A stretch of 64,000 nt of DNA, taken from contig NZ_LT732547.1 in NCBI RefSeq assembly GCF_900155685.1, positions 929,043 to 993,042 on the forward strand, given 5' to 3'. The notes beneath the pieces are model-generated. The model made no database searches. It had not been told where the DNA came from and worked only from the letters and a program-made list of their open reading frames with translations. The DNA comes from Paenibacillus bouchesdurhonensis. Its GTDB lineage: Bacteria; Bacillota; Bacilli; Paenibacillales; Paenibacillaceae. Below, piece after piece: positions 9,381 to 17,114 of this stretch (its first letter is position 1; each line of letters begins with the position of its first letter). The position numbers and the translations under genes are program-made.

Positions 9381-10919
9381 ATGAATAAGCCAAATGAATT
9401 GATTGTCGTTCTTGATTTTGGAGGGCAGTACAATCAGCTGATAGCAAGAAGAATTCGCGATCTAGGAGTGTATAGCGAATTGCTGCCATACAATACTTCA
9501 GCAGAGCGGCTGCGGGAAATGGCCCCGAAGGGCATCGTTTTCTCCGGCGGCCCTTCTAGTGTGTATGCAGAGAATGCGCCGCAAATTGATCCTGCTGTGT
9601 ATGATATCGGTGTGCCGATTTTCGGGATTTGTTACGGAATGCAATTGATGGCGCATCAGCTCGGCGGAAAGGTAGAACGTGCGGCTAAGCGGGAATACGG
9701 GAAGGCGGACGTAAACTTCGCTGAGCATTCGGCGTTAACGAAAGGCCTGGAGTCGAAGCAAACGGTATGGATGAGCCATGGCGACCATGTCGTGGAGCTG
9801 CCGGAGGGCTTCGTCGTCGATGCCTCTACGGAGCACGCTCCAATCGCTGGATTCGTGAATAAGGAGCGCCGAATGTACGGCGTACAATTCCATCCGGAGG
9901 TACGGCACTCTGTGAATGGAAACGAAATGATCCGCAACTTCCTGTACGAAGTGTGCGGATGTGCAGGCAACTGGAGCATGGAGACGTTCATCGAGGATGC
10001 GATTCAGGATATTCGGACGCAGGTCGGCGATAAGAAGGTATTGTGTGCGCTGAGCGGCGGCGTTGATTCCTCCGTTGTAGCGATGCTTATCCACAAGGCG
10101 GTAGGCGATCAATTGACTTGTATGTTCATCGATCATGGGCTGCTGCGCAAAGGCGAGGCCGAGAGCGTAATGGAGACATTTGTTGGCAAGTTCGATATGA
10201 AGGTTGTCAAAATTGATGCCCGCGAACGCTTCCTGTCCAAGCTGGCAGGCGTCGATGATCCGGAGCAAAAACGGAAAATCATCGGTAATGAGTTTATCTA
10301 TGTGTTTGAGGAAGAGTCCAAACAGTTTGACGATTTTGCATTTTTAGCGCAAGGCACGCTGTATACCGATATCGTGGAGAGCGGCACGGCGACTGCTCAA
10401 ACTATCAAATCTCACCACAACGTTGGCGGGCTGCCGGAGGATATGAAATTCGAATTGATCGAGCCGCTGAAGGCGCTGTTCAAGGATGAGGTTCGTAAAG
10501 TCGGCGAGGAATGCGGCTTGCCTGCGGAAATCGTCTGGAGACAACCGTTCCCTGGTCCAGGACTGGCGATCCGCGTATTGGGCGAAGTCACGGAGGACAA
10601 GCTGAAAATCGTTCGCGATTCCGACTACATTCTGCGCGAAGAAATCGCCAAAGCGGGCCTTGATCGTGAAATTTGGCAGTACTTCACAGCGCTCCCTAAC
10701 ATGAAGAGCGTTGGAGTCATGGGCGATGCTCGGACATACTCCTACACCGTCGGCATTCGCGCGGTAACCTCCATCGACGGGATGACCGCTGACTGGGCGC
10801 GTATTCCTTGGGACGTGCTTGAGAAAATCTCGGTACGCATCGTTAACGAAGTGGAGAACGTGAACCGGATCGTTTATGATGTGACTTCGAAACCACCTGC
10901 TACGATCGAGTGGGAATAA
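9381..10919 (+). CDS. guaA: GMP synthase (glutamine-hydrolysing)
   Basis: Converts XMP to GMP with ATP and glutamine in purine synthesis. The 512-residue protein has a class-I glutamine amidotransferase domain (nucleophile Cys in [10 protein letters not shown], His/Glu pair in QFHPEVRHS), an ATP-pyrophosphatase domain (P-loop [10 protein letters not shown]) and the C-terminal dimerisation domain ending in [11 protein letters not shown], the usual GuaA terminus. GAGGGAGG precedes the ATG. It is transcribed alone from its own SigA promoter. Confidence 0.98.
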   Translation: MNKPNELIVVLDFGGQYNQLIARRIRDLGVYSELLPYNTSAERLREMAPKGIVFSGGPSSVYAENAPQIDPAVYDIGVPIFGICYGMQLMAHQLGGKVERAAKREYGKADVNFAEHSALTKGLESKQTVWMSHGDHVVELPEGFVVDASTEHAPIAGFVNKERRMYGVQFHPEVRHSVNGNEMIRNFLYEVCGCAGNWSMETFIEDAIQDIRTQVGDKKVLCALSGGVDSSVVAMLIHKAVGDQLTCMFIDHGLLRKGEAESVMETFVGKFDMKVVKIDARERFLSKLAGVDDPEQKRKIIGNEFIYVFEEESKQFDDFAFLAQGTLYTDIVESGTATAQTIKSHHNVGGLPEDMKFELIEPLKALFKDEVRKVGEECGLPAEIVWRQPFPGPGLAIRVLGEVTEDKLKIVRDSDYILREEIAKAGLDREIWQYFTALPNMKSVGVMGDARTYSYTVGIRAVTSIDGMTADWARIPWDVLEKISVRIVNEVENVNRIVYDVTSKPPATIEWE

Positions 10920-11038
10920 TTCACTAAGAGCATTTGAAGTGAAAACGTTGATTTGACTGTGTTTTGAAAGTACGTAAAATGTATAAAGCAATAAATAAGC
11001 TCTCCGCTAAAATCTCGCCAGAGGAAACGGAGGAAATG

Positions 11039-11073
11039 AGAGATACTGTGTAAAAGCAGTATCTCTATTTTTT
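11039..11073 (+). terminator. Rho-independent terminator downstream of guaA
   Basis: AGAGATACTG (11039-11048) and CAGTATCTCT (11057-11066) form a perfect 10-bp stem with an 8-nt loop, followed by ATTTTTTATTT. It lies 120 bp past guaA. The stretch between holds only a 24-codon open frame with no ribosome binding site. Confidence 0.85.
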
Positions 11074-11082
11074 ATTTCCTAT

Positions 11083-11460
11083 TTATTTTGAAGTCACTAA
11101 ATTTTTGATTAATACATCTAAGCGTTCTTGAGGATTATCTCACTTTGCTGAAAGTACAGTTTTAGTTGTCAACAATCTCGGTAATTGTTCCTCCCAAGAC
11201 TGCATTTCCTTTTTCAGAAACCGCTACCTCTAAAAACCGGGGTAATTCTGTACTTTTAATTGGATCTAGTTGTTGTATAAAAGTAATACTTCTATTTTCA
11301 CCATGAATATTTTTACTAAATTTGCAATTTGAGAAGAAAATCCTTTTTTGTTGTAGTAGAAGAGAGCCATGTTCAAATTCCTCAAGATTTTTATATGGAA
11401 TCGCGGATACGATAAAGAAGGAATGAATTACGTGTTTGAGATTACAAACGAGTTTAAAGA
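11083..11460 (-). pseudogene. Degenerate coding remnant, function unknown
   Basis: AT-rich relative to its neighbours. On the minus strand two reading frames carry protein-like sequence that fits together only if a frameshift is assumed. One frame reads GENRSITFIQQLDPIKSTEL then PRFLEVA. The next reads KKEMQSWEEQLPRLLTTKTV, a TGA where a sense codon is expected, then DNPQERLDVLIKNLVTSK and a stop at 11083. I do not recognise the family. It is best seen as the 3' part of a lost gene; the 5' end cannot be placed. A 59-codon plus-strand frame overlaps its upstream part and is rejected. Confidence 0.4.
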
Positions 11461-11538
11461 GAAGAGAATTTTATTAAGAATAATCAAGAGATATTCAAAC
11501 ACATTGAAAATAAATATTACTAAAAAAGATGCTATAAA

Positions 11539-11567
11539 GAGGGGATGAAACAATTTCTCATCCCCTC
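11539..11567 (-). terminator. Rho-independent terminator of the GH94 gene
   Basis: Perfect 10-bp arms GAGGGGATGA and TCATCCCCTC with a 9-nt loop. On the minus strand the stem is followed by TTTATAGCATCTTTTTT. It lies 14 bp past the GH94 stop. Confidence 0.8.
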
Positions 11568-11581
11568 ATCATTGCCTTTAT

Positions 11582-13891
11582 TTATCCTAATTCAACTATA
11601 ATCTGGTGTGTCTTGCCATCCCCGGCAATGGGTATTGAATGGCCTTCTACGGGCTGACCGTCCATGACGATGCTTTTGATTCCGGATTGCACTCCAGACG
11701 GATTAAAGATGGATATATCATAGAGATCCCCTCGGAAATTCCGCTGAATCCGGCATTCCTTCCAGTCAGCTGGAATGACCGGATTAATGGTGAAGCTCGT
11801 ATACCCGGGATGGAATCCTAGCATATATTGGGTCGCTGAACGAAAGATCCATCCTGCCGTTCCAGTCACCCACGCGAACATGGTTTGTCCAGCCCGGGGA
11901 TTATCAGGGCCAAAATACATATTGGTCAAGGCGTACGGCTCGCAGCCGGAATGCTCGGATGGATTGCCTTCGCTGTTTGGCATAATTTTCAACATTGTCT
12001 GATACGCTTCATTGCCTCTGCCAAGACAGCAGTCGGCAACGATCTTAAAGGATCCGCCATGGCAGTACGGAGCTCCATTCTCCCAAATACCGGGCACAAA
12101 GCCTGTAAGACGGCCGATCTCCGGTTTATAGCTTGTATACGTAGGAGAGAGGGTTAACGGCCCATAGGGTGAATCCAGCCGTTCATCAATGGCTTTCAGG
12201 CATGGTTGAATGCGCTCGTCCGGGGCAATTCCAGACATCAGCGCCCAGGTCTGACTATTCAGATAAATGCTTCCTTCTGTCTCTGTATGAGTACCGACTT
12301 TTTCTCCGGCGTCATTATATCCCGCAAGGTACCATTCTCCGTCCCATCCTGTATCATTGACGGCATGCTTGATGCGCTCAGCTCGCTCCATCAACTCTTG
12401 TACAAGCTCTTGATCCTGCAGAATCTCTGCTGCGATTTCAGCGGTTTGATTCAGGGCATAGTACAGGGCAATGGATGTCCAGACGCTCTCTCCCTTCCCG
12501 CCAATGCCAATTCCATTCAGGGAATCATTCCAATCGCCATCATGGGCCAGTACGAGCCCGCGCTCCCCGGTATCTTCGGATGAATACCGTACTGCTGTAA
12601 GCATATGCTCCCATACTGTTGCTTCGCCTTCATCCAGATAAGGAACCTTGATATCAAGAAACTGGTTGTCCCCCGTCTCCTTCAAATAGGCGTTAACCGT
12701 CGGCGCGATCCAGGTTGGGCCATCCGAATAAATATGAGGGTCAAGCGGCAGCCAGCCTCTTACGCAGCTCCCATCGGAATACTGATAACGCAAGGTTTCA
12801 AGAATTTTGTCCTTGGCCAGGCTGGGATTGAAGGAAGCAATCGCCCAGGCATCCTGCAGCTGGTCACGGAAGCCTTTACCGGTATCGCGTCCTGCCTCAG
12901 CGCATAGCTGTACCTGCTGCTTGATCCAGGAGTTGACGAGATTGTTCACCTTCTCATCGGGTGTGTCGATCCGAATCGTGTTCATGATGTCCTGTCTGGA
13001 TTTCAACACCGCTGTGAATTCTCGTTCGATTGCCCCGGGAGCAAACAGCTTGGCAGTCATGCCACGGGCCCGCTCCAAAGAATCAGTCGCGCCGATCAGC
13101 ACATGGAAGCTGCGGGCCTCTCCCGGCTGAAGTGTAATCGCATTCTGAAGCACGCCGACCATATCTTCATTGGAGGCTAACGTGTTGGAACAATTTCCGG
13201 ACACCACTGCTTGTGGCGCGTTTAAGTGCCCGTAAGTACCTAAGAAGGCTTTTCGCGAGGAATCGAATCGCTCAATCGTTTCACTTGAAGCAATAAACCC
13301 GTTGAACCATTCATGCGTACGGTCTTGAGTTGTATTGTAGGCTATAAGTAAATTATGATCTTCATCAAATTCGGAGAATAGATTGGAGTAATAGTTGCTG
13401 TATACTTTATACCCGCTTAACGAGAATTCTACAAAAGAGAAGACCTTCATTTTGCGCTCGCGGCTGGAGTTGTTCTCCAAGGTAATTGTCCAAATCTCCG
13501 CAGGATCCTCTTGATTAATAAACACCCTGGCTTCGGCTGTGATTTGTTGATAGGTCCCTTTGATTTTTGAGTAGCCAAGCCCATGTGTGCAAGAGTACGA
13601 ATCGAGCTCTCGATTAACAGGATACCAGCCCGGATTCCAGAACTCGCCGTTCTCTTCATCGAGTAGGTAGAAGTAGCGGTTGCCATTCTTAATAATGACG
13701 GCCCGTCCTCTGCCCTCCTGGTCAATATAAGCTGCAGCGCGGTCCCCATACGCGCCTGTCCCGCCGCCTAGCTGGTTCACACCGGATAATATATAGGGAT
13801 TCCATAAGTAATTCAACATCGGTCTAGGTGTGCGCGGAGTGGTAAAGATGAATTCAGAACCGTCATTCGAGAAATGTCCAAACTTTGTCAT
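11582..13891 (-). CDS. GH94-family beta-glycoside phosphorylase (cellobiose/chitobiose phosphorylase-like)
   Basis: Intracellular inverting phosphorylase that would split a beta-linked disaccharide with phosphate to give a sugar-1-phosphate and a free sugar. The 769-residue protein has the N-terminal beta-sandwich (PRPMLNYLWNPY, ENGEFWNPGW) and an (alpha/alpha)6 barrel with FRDQLQDAWAI and the catalytic stretch HDGDWNDSLNGIG. Asp453 in DWND is the expected general acid. The C-terminal part has NGAPYCHGGSFK, the SEGNPSEHSGCEPYA segment near the phosphate site, and TGTAGWIFR. Length fits the cellobiose, cellobionate and chitobiose phosphorylases; which substrate it uses cannot be told. GGAGGAG precedes the ATG. 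It is controlled by the LacI operator 18 bp upstream and has no signal peptide. Confidence 0.9.
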   Translation of the reverse strand: MTKFGHFSNDGSEFIFTTPRTPRPMLNYLWNPYILSGVNQLGGGTGAYGDRAAAYIDQEGRGRAVIIKNGNRYFYLLDEENGEFWNPGWYPVNRELDSYSCTHGLGYSKIKGTYQQITAEARVFINQEDPAEIWTITLENNSSRERKMKVFSFVEFSLSGYKVYSNYYSNLFSEFDEDHNLLIAYNTTQDRTHEWFNGFIASSETIERFDSSRKAFLGTYGHLNAPQAVVSGNCSNTLASNEDMVGVLQNAITLQPGEARSFHVLIGATDSLERARGMTAKLFAPGAIEREFTAVLKSRQDIMNTIRIDTPDEKVNNLVNSWIKQQVQLCAEAGRDTGKGFRDQLQDAWAIASFNPSLAKDKILETLRYQYSDGSCVRGWLPLDPHIYSDGPTWIAPTVNAYLKETGDNQFLDIKVPYLDEGEATVWEHMLTAVRYSSEDTGERGLVLAHDGDWNDSLNGIGIGGKGESVWTSIALYYALNQTAEIAAEILQDQELVQELMERAERIKHAVNDTGWDGEWYLAGYNDAGEKVGTHTETEGSIYLNSQTWALMSGIAPDERIQPCLKAIDERLDSPYGPLTLSPTYTSYKPEIGRLTGFVPGIWENGAPYCHGGSFKIVADCCLGRGNEAYQTMLKIMPNSEGNPSEHSGCEPYALTNMYFGPDNPRAGQTMFAWVTGTAGWIFRSATQYMLGFHPGYTSFTINPVIPADWKECRIQRNFRGDLYDISIFNPSGVQSGIKSIVMDGQPVEGHSIPIAGDGKTHQIIVELG

Positions 13892-13908
13892 ATGTGGCTC
13901 CTCCTTGG

Positions 13909-13926
13909 ATGGGGAACGTTCCCCAT
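13909..13926. promoter_or_regulatory. LacI-type operator on the GH94 promoter
   Basis: ATGGGGAACGTTCCCCAT is a perfect 18-bp palindrome with the central CG step typical of LacI/GalR operators. It starts at the -10 box of the GH94 promoter and ends 18 bp before the GH94 start, so a bound repressor would block transcription. A near copy (GGGAACGTTCCC) lies upstream of lacI. Confidence 0.88.
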
Positions 13927-13953
13927 TATGATTAAAAAAGAGATCTCGCGCAA
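13925..13953 (-). promoter_or_regulatory. SigA-type promoter of the GH94 gene
   Basis: On the minus strand TTGCGC (13953-13948) and CATAAT (13930-13925) are 17 bp apart and point to the GH94 gene. The -10 box overlaps the left edge of the LacI palindrome. Confidence 0.65.
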
Positions 13954-13966
13954 AAACGCTTGATCG

Positions 13967-14998
13967 TTATGAAGCATCCGGTTCCCGTCTTTTGCATGTA
14001 TTTCCTTCCTGGAGTACGGGTTTGAATTGCTGAGTTATCGGTTCGGGTGTCTGTCCTGAAATAAGTGATAATATCATTTCTATTGTGGCTCTAGCCATCT
14101 CCCCGAGAGGCTGTCCCATGGAAGTCAAATTATGAATTCCAGGCTTGAAGCTAAGCAGTCCGACTAGATGGTCGAAGCCTATTACCGAGATGTCCTCTGG
14201 AATACGCAGCCCGGCAAGGTGCAGGCTGTCTATCATTTCGTAGGCGATGAGATCATTGAATACGAACAAGGCGGTAGGACGATCCGGCTTCTCAAGCAGT
14301 GCTTGGGCTGCAACAGGCCCGCAGCCAATTGAACCATCGGTGTAAATAAAGTGGTCAGAAGTCGGTTCATGCCCCGATGCAAGCATCGCTTGTTTGAACC
14401 CGAGGTAGCGGTCCACCGCCACCCGATGCCGTAAGTTTCCTGTAACATGGACAATATGGCGGTGTCCCAGGTCATGCAAATACCGGACAGCCTGCTCGGC
14501 GCCGCCAACATTATCAACAAGGACATTCGGGATCTGCAGTTCCTCATAATAGTTCTCGATAACAACGAAGGGAAAATTCACGGCCATCAGCCGTTCAATT
14601 ACAGCGGAATCATCCTCAGCGCTTCCGAACAGGATCACTCCGTCTGCAGCACCACCCATGAAATACTGAATATAGTGAATCTTAGATGCTTGTTGCTGAT
14701 TACAGCTGCAGAATACCAAGTGAACGCCCATCTTGCGTGCCCACTTTTCCAGCTCGCCAGCTAGTTCCGAGTAAATCGGCGACTTGAAGGAGTCGTATAC
14801 GACTCCGATTACGCCAGTTTTGCTAGTAACGAGGGTCCTGGCGGCGATATTCGGCGTATAATGCAGCGCCTTTGCGGCTTCCCAAACCTTGTTTCGAGTC
14901 TCTTCACGAACGCCGTATTGATGGTTCAATACTTTGGATACGGTTGTTTTGGAAACGCCAGCGAGCCTTGCAATATCCAGTATGCTTGCGATGATCAC
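13967..14998 (-). CDS. LacI-family transcriptional regulator
   Basis: The N-terminal helix-turn-helix reads SILDIARLAGVSKTTVSKVL, and the hinge helix (AARTLV) and periplasmic-binding-like ligand domain follow (GVVYDSF, VDNVGGAEQAVRYL, ALFVFNDLIAYEM, ISVIGFD). About 343 residues, the normal length. The start is unusual: the best site AAAGGAGG lies only 1 nt from the in-frame GTG at 14998, and no ATG/GTG/TTG sits at a normal distance before the helix-turn-helix. A longer TTG start at 15043 has no ribosome binding site. It very likely represses GH94 and itself through the two GGGAACGTTCCC-type operators; the inducer is probably a sugar from the pathway. Confidence 0.9.
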   Translation of the reverse strand: MIIASILDIARLAGVSKTTVSKVLNHQYGVREETRNKVWEAAKALHYTPNIAARTLVTSKTGVIGVVYDSFKSPIYSELAGELEKWARKMGVHLVFCSCNQQQASKIHYIQYFMGGAADGVILFGSAEDDSAVIERLMAVNFPFVVIENYYEELQIPNVLVDNVGGAEQAVRYLHDLGHRHIVHVTGNLRHRVAVDRYLGFKQAMLASGHEPTSDHFIYTDGSIGCGPVAAQALLEKPDRPTALFVFNDLIAYEMIDSLHLAGLRIPEDISVIGFDHLVGLLSFKPGIHNLTSMGQPLGEMARATIEMILSLISGQTPEPITQQFKPVLQEGNTCKRREPDAS

Positions 14999-15028
14999 CC
15001 CTCCTTTCCTTTCTTTCTGCTCCGTATA

Positions 15029-15040
15029 GGGAACGTTCCC
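15029..15040. promoter_or_regulatory. Second LacI-type operator, in front of lacI and the permease operon
   Basis: GGGAACGTTCCC is a perfect 12-bp palindrome; one base more on the right (C) matches the longer operator at 13909-13926. It lies 31 bp upstream of the lacI start and about 170 bp upstream of the permease operon, so autoregulation is clear and control of the importer is possible. Confidence 0.82.
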
Positions 15041-15047
15041 CAAATGT

Positions 15048-15076
15048 ATCTTAGCTTAAACCCCGGCAAAGAACAA
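15048..15076 (-). promoter_or_regulatory. Putative lacI promoter
   Basis: On the minus strand TTGTTC (15076-15071) and TAAGAT (15053-15048) are 17 bp apart. The operator begins just downstream, as expected for autorepression. Confidence 0.5.
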
Positions 15077-15115
15077 TAGTGAATCTGAAGAGAATCTGAA
15101 GAGTTATCCCAAGGT

Positions 15116-15179
15116 AAAAATATTACACGGTGATAAGTAGAATTTATCAACCGTTTTATAATTTTCCCTGCTCTATAAT
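15116..15179 (+). promoter_or_regulatory. Permease operon promoter with candidate response-regulator site
   Basis: TATAAT at 15174-15179 is the -10 box; there is no good -35 box, which suggests an activator. AAAAATATTACACGG ends at 15130, and its TTACAC (15123) is exactly 51 nt from the start of the -10 box. A weaker TTATCA lies at 15144. The same TTACAC-51-TATAAT arrangement occurs upstream of the binding-protein gene. Confidence 0.5.
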
Positions 15180-15211
15180 AAGGGGGACGCATACAGAAAG
15201 GAGAGTTTGCT

Positions 15212-16156
15212 TTGAGAGAAACGATAGAGCTTCGAGAAGCGCCATTGCCTGCCCCGCCTAAAAAAAGCTATTGGAATCAAAAAAGAAGAGAGAACTTGGC
15301 CGGCTGGCTGTTTGTTGCCCCGGAAGTGATCGGCATGCTGCTGGTTTCCGTTTTTCCACTTGTCTTTAGTCTGTTCCTGAGCTTTACGAAATGGAACTTG
15401 GTAGGTGGCTTGTCCGATATAGAATTCATTGGATTCGACAATTTCAAAGCCTTGTTCAGTGACAGCCAGTTTCTGAAAGCCCTGAAGAACAACGTGATGT
15501 TCACAGCGCTTGTTGTTCCGGGGGGAATTATCATTTCATTGATTATGGCGGCCTTGATTCATTCCAGGGTTTATTTGAAATCATATTTCAAAATCGCCTT
15601 CTTTATCCCTTATATCTGCTCTACGGTGGCTATTGCCGCGATCTGGTCTGCGTTATTTCATCCTTCGAAAGGGCCGATCAATCAGACCTTAATGCAGCTG
15701 GGGATCATGGATCCTCCTAAATGGCTAGTGGATACCACCTATGCGATTTTTGCCATCATGATTATTTATGTCTGGCAGATTGTCGGATATAAAATAATAA
15801 TCTTTATTTCGGGCCTGGCCGGTATTTCCAATGAACTGTATGAATCCGCAAATATTGATGGTGCTGGTGAATTAAAGCAGTTCTGGTATATTACGATTCC
15901 GCTTCTTGGGCCGACTACGTTCTTTTTGACCATTACGAGTATTATTACCTCCTTCAAAGTGTTTGATATTATCAAGTTCTTGACCGATGGCGGACCGAAC
16001 TATGCAAGTACGGTGATCGTTTACCAGATTTATCTGGAGGGCTTCCAAAGATTCAATATGGGCTATGCTTCCGCCATGTCTTTAGTCCTCTTTGTCATGA
16101 TCGTACTGGTGACTTCGGTGACCTGGATTTTTCAAAGCAAGAAAAGCCATAATTAA
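15212..16156 (+). CDS. Sugar ABC transporter permease (MalF/UgpA type)
   Basis: Inner-membrane subunit of a CUT1-type sugar importer. The 314-residue protein has a cytoplasmic N-terminus and six membrane helices starting at about residue 30 (FVAPEVIGMLLVSVFPLVFS). The ATPase-contact EAA loop is YESANIDGAGELKQFWYITI followed by PLLGP. The start is TTG with AAAGGAG 8 nt upstream. The partner permease begins 21 bp downstream. No ATPase gene is nearby, so the importer probably borrows a shared MsmX-like ATPase. Confidence 0.93.
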   Translation: MRETIELREAPLPAPPKKSYWNQKRRENLAGWLFVAPEVIGMLLVSVFPLVFSLFLSFTKWNLVGGLSDIEFIGFDNFKALFSDSQFLKALKNNVMFTALVVPGGIIISLIMAALIHSRVYLKSYFKIAFFIPYICSTVAIAAIWSALFHPSKGPINQTLMQLGIMDPPKWLVDTTYAIFAIMIIYVWQIVGYKIIIFISGLAGISNELYESANIDGAGELKQFWYITIPLLGPTTFFLTITSIITSFKVFDIIKFLTDGGPNYASTVIVYQIYLEGFQRFNMGYASAMSLVLFVMIVLVTSVTWIFQSKKSHN

Positions 16157-16177
16157 CGATTGGAGGTAAATGCGGAT

Positions 16178-17011
16178 ATGAGTATGAAGATCAACTGGGG
16201 AAAGCTGATTACCACTGTGCTAATGGGATTGCTTTCACTGTGCTTCCTTCTCCCCCTAGTATGGATGCTCTCTGCAGCCAGTAAGGTTGAGAAGGATGTA
16301 TGGACATTCCCGATCCAGTGGATTCCCGAAACCTGGAATTTCGTCAACAATTTTAAGGAGGTCTGGATGGGCAAAGTCCCGTTCTATATGTTCTACTTGA
16401 ATTCGATCAAAATTGCCTTGATCGCCACGCTGGCCACGCTGATTATTTCTTCTATGGCGGGATACGCGTTTTCGAAGATTGACTTCAAGGGAAAGCATTT
16501 GTTGTTTGGACTGTTATTATCATTCATGATGATTCCCGAGCAATCGACACTTGTACCCAGATATCTGCTTATCAAGTGGCTGGGACTTTATAATACACAT
16601 AGCGCTATCATTTTGCTGCTGATGTTTTCTATTTATTTCACGTTTCTGTTCAGACAATATATGATGGGCATTCATAATGATCTGCTGGAGGCTGCGCAGC
16701 TGGATGGAGCCGGATATTTCCGGATTTATCGGCAAATTATGATTCCTCTTTGCAAGCCCATTATAGCTACGGTGGGGATCATTAAATTCATTTGGACATG
16801 GAATGATTACCAGACACCGCTGATTTTCTTAATGTCCAAAGAGAAATTCCCGATTCCGCTGGGCATCCAATTTTTTAAGGAGGAATTTGCCACGAATATA
16901 TCCGTTATGATGATGGCTTCGTTGTCTGCAATCATTCCACTTATTATTATCTTTTTGATTCTGCAGAAGCAGGTCATCGAAGGAATTGCGCTCGGAGGGG
17001 TAAAAGGGTGA
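16178..17011 (+). CDS. Sugar ABC transporter permease (MalG/UgpE type)
   Basis: Second membrane subunit of the importer. It has six helices and the EAA loop LEAAQLDGAGYFRIYRQIM. The C-terminus QVIEGIALGGVKG is typical of this subfamily. The ATG at 16178 is chosen: GGAGG at 16161-16165 is 12 nt away, and an in-frame TTG at 16160 lies inside that site. It directly follows the first permease and is followed 104 bp later by the kinase gene. Confidence 0.92.
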   Translation: MSMKINWGKLITTVLMGLLSLCFLLPLVWMLSAASKVEKDVWTFPIQWIPETWNFVNNFKEVWMGKVPFYMFYLNSIKIALIATLATLIISSMAGYAFSKIDFKGKHLLFGLLLSFMMIPEQSTLVPRYLLIKWLGLYNTHSAIILLLMFSIYFTFLFRQYMMGIHNDLLEAAQLDGAGYFRIYRQIMIPLCKPIIATVGIIKFIWTWNDYQTPLIFLMSKEKFPIPLGIQFFKEEFATNISVMMMASLSAIIPLIIIFLILQKQVIEGIALGGVKG

Positions 17012-17114
17012 ATTCCGCACATTCCCGCAATATTGCAAGTTGACATTCCGAACAGGGCATCGACAATAGAGTTAAGATGTATCGGAGGAATTAAACTAAA
17101 AGGATTGTGGGCAC

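Noticed and set aside
10344-10991. 215-codon antisense frame in guaA
   Set aside because: Fully antisense to a highly conserved gene; no motifs.
10979-11053. 24-codon open frame after guaA
   Set aside because: No ribosome binding site, no recognisable peptide, and its end forms the guaA terminator stem.
11369-11548. 59-codon plus-strand open frame
   Set aside because: No ribosome binding site; it runs antisense to a more protein-like remnant and ends inside the GH94 terminator.
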